A DNA stretch of 6,117 bases from JANRIZ01 sp033764445 (GTDB lineage Bacteria; Verrucomicrobiota; Verrucomicrobiia; JAWXBN01). The stretch's first letter is position 1; every line of letters begins with the position of its first letter. Both the position numbers and the translations under genes were made by a program. The notes under the pieces were generated by a model. The model did no database searches, was not told where the DNA came from, and saw only the letters and a list, made by a program, of their open reading frames with translations. The stretch lies in assembly GCA_033764445.1 (NCBI GenBank), contig JANRIZ010000071.1, forward strand, positions 1 through 6,117, written 5' to 3'. Of this stretch, positions 1 to 3,306 are shown one piece after another.

Positions 1-30
1 AATCTGTGTGAATCTGAGATAATCTGCGTT
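1..30. repeat. Three tandem imperfect 10-bp repeats starting AATCTG
   Basis: Three consecutive decamers, AATCTGTGTG, AATCTGAGAT and AATCTGCGTT, share the first six bases and diverge in the last four. The array touches the left edge of the window, so its full length is unknown. It ends 12 bases beyond the stop codon of the minus-strand transpeptidase gene. I recall similar AATCTGTGT/AATCTGCG-type intergenic repeats from several environmental bacterial groups, but cannot check this here. No coding potential or hairpin is evident. Confidence 0.6.
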
Positions 31-42
31 CAAACTCCCCGT

Positions 43-525
43 TCAGCGGATTTCCACCGCGGTGCCGACGGCCACCATTTCAAACAGGCACAGCATGTCC
101 TCGTTGCGCAGACGGATGCAGCCGTGCGAAGCGGGGGTGCCGATTTTGTCCTCGTGATTGGTTCCATGGAAATAAATGTACCGGCCAAGGGTGTTCGCAT
201 TCTCCGGGTCCAGTCCGCGCAACCACAAAATGCGCGTCAGAATCAGATCGGCTCCGGCAGATTCCTCCGCGCGGTCCGGAGTCCAGATTTCGCCGGTCCA
301 GACACGTCCCTTGAAAACGGCTCCGGTCTCATGGCCTTCCCCGATCCGCTCCGCCACCTCCAACCTTCCGGTGGGCGTGCAATGGCTGCCCTCGACACAG
401 CCCAGACCAAATTGCGATGTGGAAACCGGAAACTCGGCCTCGATCGTGCCAAGGCCATCACGGACCTCGACCTTCTGGCACGCGGTGTCCACCCTGAGAT
501 TTCTCGCTTGAGCCTCGTCTCCCAT
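43..525 (-). CDS. L,D-transpeptidase, YkuD domain, no signal peptide
   Basis: This 160-residue protein is almost entirely one YkuD (L,D-transpeptidase catalytic) domain. Family members cross-link peptidoglycan stem peptides through diaminopimelate residues or attach proteins to them, using an active-site cysteine outside the cytoplasmic membrane. The catalytic signature is clear: HGTN at residues 120-123, then SHGCIRLRN at 133-141, giving Cys136 as nucleophile with His134 and His120 nearby. Upstream features also fit, with PVSTSQFGLG at 33-42 and TPTGRLEV at 50-57. The length matches a compact, stand-alone YkuD domain. The ATG at 525 is the only possible start: no start codon lies between it and an in-frame TAG four codons upstream (537-535). 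The first residues are polar (MGDEAQARNL) with no hydrophobic stretch, so no signal peptide or membrane anchor is visible. How the enzyme would reach the periplasm is unclear. It diverges from asd. Family assignment is secure; the exact reaction (3-3 cross-linking or otherwise) cannot be told. Confidence 0.93.
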   Translation of the reverse strand: MGDEAQARNLRVDTACQKVEVRDGLGTIEAEFPVSTSQFGLGCVEGSHCTPTGRLEVAERIGEGHETGAVFKGRVWTGEIWTPDRAEESAGADLILTRILWLRGLDPENANTLGRYIYFHGTNHEDKIGTPASHGCIRLRNEDMLCLFEMVAVGTAVEIR

Positions 526-536
526 GTCCCTACTCT
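508..536 (+). promoter_or_regulatory. Putative sigma70-type promoter of asd
   Basis: A TTGAGC hexamer (508-513, four of six matches to TTGACA) lies 17 bases before TACTCT (531-536, TANNNT form). Transcription would start near 543, giving asd a leader of roughly 26 bases to TTG 569 or 47 bases to ATG 590. The -35 lies within the first codons of the divergent transpeptidase gene, and the -10 overlaps that gene's own -10. The assignment rests on spacing and partial consensus only. Confidence 0.35.
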
Positions 537-561
537 AAACATCCTTTTCCCAAGGGGTCAA
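532..561 (-). promoter_or_regulatory. Putative leaderless promoter of the L,D-transpeptidase gene
   Basis: On the minus strand TTGACC (561-556, five of six matches to TTGACA) is followed after 18 bases by TAGAGT (537-532). Six bases then precede the ATG at 525. A start site about seven bases past the -10 would fall on or next to the A of the ATG, so the mRNA would have essentially no leader. No correctly spaced Shine-Dalgarno is present; the AGGG nearby lies only two bases from the ATG. Confidence 0.55.
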
Positions 562-575
562 AGTCCCTTTGAAAA
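545..575 (+). promoter_or_regulatory. Inverted repeat / potential mRNA hairpin at the start of asd
   Basis: TTTTC (545-549) pairs with GAAAA (571-575). After a small internal loop (C550, C551 against T570), AAGGG (552-556) pairs with CCCTT (565-569), leaving an eight-base loop, GTCAAAGT. The hairpin would begin about two bases after the predicted asd transcription start. It contains the AAGGGG (552-557) that could act as Shine-Dalgarno for a TTG start at 569. As DNA, the same dyad covers the -35 of the opposing transpeptidase promoter. It could be an RNA control element or a protein-binding operator; no U-tract follows, so it is not a typical terminator. Confidence 0.4.
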
Positions 576-589
576 ATGGAAACTGCGAT

Positions 590-1591
590 ATGAATCCCCA
601 TCCCCACATTGCCCTTGTCGGCGCCACCGGTGCGGTCGGCGTCGAATTCCTTGAGACACTCCAAAAACGGAACTTCCCGGTCGGTCGTCTCACGTTGCTG
701 GCCTCCGCCCGGTCGGCGGGTAAAAAAATGTCCTTCAAGGGGACGGAACATACCGTCCAGGAATTGACCCCCGCATCCTTTGCCGGGGTGGACATCGCGC
801 TCTTCAGCGCGGGTGGCTCCATTTCCCGCGACTTCGCGCCGCATGCGGTCAGGGCCGGGGCGGTGGTCATTGATAATTCCAGCCATTTCCGGATGGACCC
901 CGCGGTGCCGTTGGTGGTCCCGGAAATCAATGCGGAGGCGATCCGCTCCCACAAGGGGATCATCGCCAACCCGAACTGCACAACAGCCATCACCCTCATG
1001 GCGGTATCGCCCCTGCATCAAGCTTTCGGGTTAAAGCGTTTGATCGCCTCCACCTACCAGGCAGCCAGCGGCGCGGGGGCCCAGGCGATGGAGGAACTCA
1101 AAAACCAGATCGGCCAGATTTCCCGCGGGGAATCCCCCACGATCAGCGCCCTGCCCAAACAGATCGCCTACAATGTCATCCCCCAGGTGGATGTGTTTCT
1201 GGAGGACGGCTACACGAAGGAGGAAATGAAACTGCAGAACGAGGGCCGCAAGATCATGAGCCTGCCCTCGCTCCGGGCCACGGCCACCTGTGTCCGCGTA
1301 CCGGTGCTGCGCGCGCATTCGATCAGTGTCTCCTGCGAATTTGAAAAGCCGGTCACGGTCGAGGCGGCCCGCACGGTCCTGGCGGGGGCACCGGGTCTGG
1401 ATGTTCTGGACGAACCCGCCTCCAAAACGTATCCCATGCCGATCCTTTATTCCGGTCAATACAACTGTGCCGTTGGACGTCTCCGCAAGGACATCGCCTT
1501 TGACAACGGTCTGGCCCTCTGGGTCGTCGGCGACCAACTTCTCAAGGGTGCCGCACTCAACGCCGTTCAAATCGCAGAAAAACTCCTGTAG
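590..1591 (+). CDS. asd: Aspartate-semialdehyde dehydrogenase
   Basis: Asd reduces L-aspartyl phosphate to L-aspartate semialdehyde with NADPH, the second step toward diaminopimelate/lysine, threonine and methionine, in the cytoplasm. From the ATG at 590 the protein is 333 residues, normal for the family. The N-terminal NADP-binding fold carries GATGAVG (residues 11-17) and SAGGS (73-77). The catalytic cysteine is Cys130 in NPNCTT, with Gln157 in YQAASGAGAQAM. Arg236 and His243 in RVPVLRAHS match the substrate-binding arginine and general-base histidine, at the family's seven-residue spacing. All key residues are present. The start is ambiguous. ATG 590 gives the usual short lead (MNPHPHIALVGATG) but only a weak GGA nine bases upstream. 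TTG 569 would add seven residues and has AAGGGG at 552-557, eleven bases before it. I prefer 590 for its fit to the family N terminus. The gene diverges from the L,D-transpeptidase gene and converges on rsmH, so it is probably monocistronic. Confidence 0.96.
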   Translation: MNPHPHIALVGATGAVGVEFLETLQKRNFPVGRLTLLASARSAGKKMSFKGTEHTVQELTPASFAGVDIALFSAGGSISRDFAPHAVRAGAVVIDNSSHFRMDPAVPLVVPEINAEAIRSHKGIIANPNCTTAITLMAVSPLHQAFGLKRLIASTYQAASGAGAQAMEELKNQIGQISRGESPTISALPKQIAYNVIPQVDVFLEDGYTKEEMKLQNEGRKIMSLPSLRATATCVRVPVLRAHSISVSCEFEKPVTVEAARTVLAGAPGLDVLDEPASKTYPMPILYSGQYNCAVGRLRKDIAFDNGLALWVVGDQLLKGAALNAVQIAEKLL

Positions 1592-1631
1592 AGCGAACGG
1601 CTTCGTCGCCTCCCGGCCGGCCGAGATGCTC
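1591..1631. other. Short convergent gap between asd and rsmH, weak dyads only
   Basis: About 40 bases separate the two convergent stop codons. GAGC (1591-1594) can pair with GCTC (1628-1631), and CGGC (1598-1601) with GCCG (1620-1623), around the palindrome CGGCCGGCCG (1614-1623). A short T-run (CTATTTT) follows on the plus strand. This could form a loose bidirectional terminator, but the stems are short and interrupted, so I do not call one with confidence. Confidence 0.2.
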
Positions 1632-2681
1632 CTATTTTCTCGCCCACCGCATCTTCGCCGGCGCAGACCGCGGATTGCTGTGACGCTCCTCGGGAGTCGG
1701 ACGGATCACCTCGGTGGAAATCGCCGACCATGTGCCATCGGCCAAACCGGCTTCAAATGCCCGTTTCACGCGGCGATCTTCACCCGAGTGAAAGCTCAGG
1801 ATGGCGACTCGTCCACCGGGATTCAGACACCCGGGCAGTATACGCAGGAGCGAGTCAAGTGCCCCCAGTTCGTCGTTGACCTCGACTCTCAGTGCCTGGA
1901 ACACGCGGCGGATGCAGAGTTCCACCTCTGCATCCTCGACAGACTGGATTTCCCGGCGGATGGCACCGGCCAAAGCCAGCGTGGTTCTGAAGGTTCTACC
2001 GGCGAGGGCTTGCGCCAAATGGGCTGCCCGGGGTTCGTCCGCATTTTCCACAAGGATTTCCGTGAGTTTTTCCACCGTGGCTTTTTCCAGCAATGCCGCT
2101 GCGGAAAATCCCTTTTCCGGATTCATCCGCATGTCGAGGGGTCCCTCGGCTTTGACGGAAAATCCTCGCGCGGGGTCATCGATCTGCATGGAGGATACCC
2201 CCAGATCAGCGAGTAGCATGTCCACTCCGCTCCGTTCCAGCCGGGTCAGGACCTTGGTCAATCCCGCAAAACTGCTGCGGTGCGCGGAAAAGGTTTCAGG
2301 TCCGTATCCCAAGGCCCTCAGCCGTGCCTCGGTGCGCGGCAATTCGATCGGGTCGGCATCCAGACCGATCAGCACTCCTCCGGGTTGGAGCCGCTCCAGG
2401 ATTTCCCGGGCGTGTCCGCCAAACCCCAGCGTGCAGTCCACGGCCACTTCGCCGGCGACAGGGGCGAGCACTTCAAGAATTTCCGGTACCATGATCGGAC
2501 GATGCATGCCGGCGGGCGTCTTCCCCGCCGCCATGACCTTGGCAACGGTCTCCGCATACCGTTCCGGCTGGTGTTCCTTGTACTTTTCCTCAAAACGCCG
2601 CGGGTTTTTCCCGCGGTAACGCGGACGCCTTCTGTGGGGGGGCGGGGCGTTCCCGTCTATGGGTTTTGAAAACTCGGACAT
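1632..2681 (-). CDS. rsmH: 16S rRNA (cytosine-1402-N4)-methyltransferase RsmH (MraW)
   Basis: RsmH transfers a methyl group from S-adenosylmethionine to N4 of C1402 in 16S rRNA, in the ribosomal P-site region. The 349-residue product shows the family's motifs in order: HRPIMVPE (60-67), the SAM-binding DCTLGFGGHA (82-91), LDAD (107-110), DLGVSSMQIDDPARGFS (159-175), PLDMRM (181-186), RVFQALRVEVNDEL (259-272), LSFHSGEDRRVK (295-306) and the C-terminal NPRSAPAKMR (336-345). Most homologues have about 310 residues and begin just before the HRP/HTT motif. Here about 50 extra residues precede it, rich in Arg and Lys (HRRRPRYRGKNPRRF, residues 16-30). The ATG at 2681 is supported by an in-frame TAG four codons upstream (2693-2691) with no start codon between, and by a -10-like hexamer six bases before it. 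Internal Met50 and Met59 are alternative starts. Also unusual is SFHSGEDR in place of the common SFHSLEDR. The gene lies outside any visible dcw cluster, between asd and a YkgJ-type gene. Confidence 0.96.
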   Translation of the reverse strand: MSEFSKPIDGNAPPPHRRRPRYRGKNPRRFEEKYKEHQPERYAETVAKVMAAGKTPAGMHRPIMVPEILEVLAPVAGEVAVDCTLGFGGHAREILERLQPGGVLIGLDADPIELPRTEARLRALGYGPETFSAHRSSFAGLTKVLTRLERSGVDMLLADLGVSSMQIDDPARGFSVKAEGPLDMRMNPEKGFSAAALLEKATVEKLTEILVENADEPRAAHLAQALAGRTFRTTLALAGAIRREIQSVEDAEVELCIRRVFQALRVEVNDELGALDSLLRILPGCLNPGGRVAILSFHSGEDRRVKRAFEAGLADGTWSAISTEVIRPTPEERHSNPRSAPAKMRWARK

Positions 2682-2687
2682 GGGCCG

Positions 2688-2715
2688 AGTCTATCCCAAG
2701 TTCCGCCCGCGGCAA
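2688..2715 (-). promoter_or_regulatory. Putative leaderless promoter of rsmH
   Basis: On the minus strand TTGCCG (2715-2710, four of six matches to TTGACA) precedes TAGACT (2693-2688, four of six matches to TATAAT) by 16 bases. The hexamer ends exactly six bases before the ATG at 2681, the same geometry as at the transpeptidase gene. A leaderless mRNA starting at or next to the A of the ATG is predicted. The only purine-rich run upstream (GGGATAG) overlaps the -10 and is too far from the ATG for a normal Shine-Dalgarno. Confidence 0.45.
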
Positions 2716-2774
2716 GGTCCGTCCTTGGAGGCGTCCGGACTCAAACCGGGGCTTTTCTCCGACCACTCCGGCGT

Positions 2775-2780
2775 TATGCT
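2775..2780 (+). promoter_or_regulatory. -10-like TATGCT of the YkgJ-type gene, leaderless geometry
   Basis: TATGCT matches TATAAT at four of six positions and ends exactly six bases before the ATG at 2787. The six bases between are CCCTCC, which resemble the anti-Shine-Dalgarno itself and so cannot serve as a ribosome-binding site. No convincing -35 is visible; the T-rich stretch near 2752-2758 is the best candidate. The case rests mainly on sharing the spacing seen at two other genes in the window. Confidence 0.4.
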
Positions 2781-2786
2781 CCCTCC

Positions 2787-3224
2787 ATGCCTCCCCTTCC
2801 GGATGCGAAACAACTGAAAGAAATCCTCAGCCGCGTGCGTGCGGTTTACACACAACTGGCGGCCCGCCCCGTGGAAAGAAATTGCACCGGACGTGCGGAA
2901 TGCTGCCATTTCAAACTGACCGGGCGCACCCCCCACCTGACCCGCGGTGAAGCACATCTGGCCGCACAGGCCTGGAAGGCGACCGGACGCAAGGCTCTTC
3001 CCTCCAAAACCGACGGCGCCTGTCCGTTCCTGAGTCCGGAACAAAAATGCCTGATTTATGACTCACGTCCCTTCGGCTGCCGCACGCATTTCTGCGCCGC
3101 TGCGGGCGGACCCTATTCCCGGCGCGAGGTTCTTGATCTGATCCGCGAACTCGAGGAAATCGACCGGCTCCTCGGCGGCAAGGGGCCCCTCTCCCTGGAA
3201 ACGGCTCTTGCCGCCGTTCGCTGA
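2787..3224 (+). CDS. YkgJ-family cysteine-rich protein (putative metal/Fe-S binding)
   Basis: A 145-residue soluble protein with the cysteine pattern of the YkgJ/UPF0153 family, often called a zinc- or iron-chelating domain. Seven cysteines are arranged as C33-x5-C39-C40, then C79 in ACPFL, C88 in KCLIYDSRPFGC, C98 and C103. His101 lies between the last two. The sequence CPFL...C-IYDSRPFGCR is the family hallmark. Residues 1-30 and 112-130 look helical, and no signal peptide or membrane segment is visible. The biochemical role of this family is not established, so metal or Fe-S binding is inferred from the cysteines. The gene diverges from rsmH and lies 82 bases before glnE on the same strand. 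A hairpin three nucleotides after its stop may separate the two transcripts. The start at 2787 is the first ATG in frame and has a -10-like hexamer six bases upstream. Family assignment is good; function is unknown. Confidence 0.88.
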   Translation: MPPLPDAKQLKEILSRVRAVYTQLAARPVERNCTGRAECCHFKLTGRTPHLTRGEAHLAAQAWKATGRKALPSKTDGACPFLSPEQKCLIYDSRPFGCRTHFCAAAGGPYSRREVLDLIRELEEIDRLLGGKGPLSLETALAAVR

Positions 3225-3226
3225 AA

Positions 3227-3246
3227 TCACCGCCCCTCCGCGGTGA
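3227..3246 (+). terminator. Small GC-rich hairpin between the YkgJ-type gene and glnE
   Basis: TCACCGC (3227-3233) and GCGGTGA (3240-3246) form a perfect seven-base-pair stem with a CCCTCC loop, starting three bases after the YkgJ-type stop codon. On the plus strand it is followed by an A-run (3246-3250), not a T-run, so it is not a canonical intrinsic terminator for the upstream gene. It may instead mark an mRNA 3' end, a pause site or a processing boundary before glnE. Confidence 0.35.
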
Positions 3247-3306
3247 AAAATCCCACCGGATTGCTGTTTGCATCCGCACGGCTTCAGCGTCATTCTCGTC
3301 AGCGTA

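Noticed and set aside
526..589. A lysine riboswitch or similar aptamer upstream of asd
   Set aside because: The whole gap is only about 60 bases, far too short for a lysine riboswitch of roughly 170 nucleotides. Only one simple hairpin is seen.
1290..2216. A 308-codon plus-strand frame running from asd across the gap into rsmH
   Set aside because: It overlaps the well-supported 3' end of asd and is antisense to rsmH. No family resemblance is visible and it has no start signal of its own.
2682..2786. A tRNA or small RNA gene in the divergent gap
   Set aside because: I found no cloverleaf pairing, T-loop consensus or terminator. The bases are accounted for by promoter-like elements at each end.
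2666..2950. A 94-codon plus-strand frame across the rsmH/YkgJ-type intergenic region
   Set aside because: It overlaps both flanking genes out of frame and has a low-complexity, proline- and arginine-rich translation. The intergenic part is better explained by two divergent promoters.
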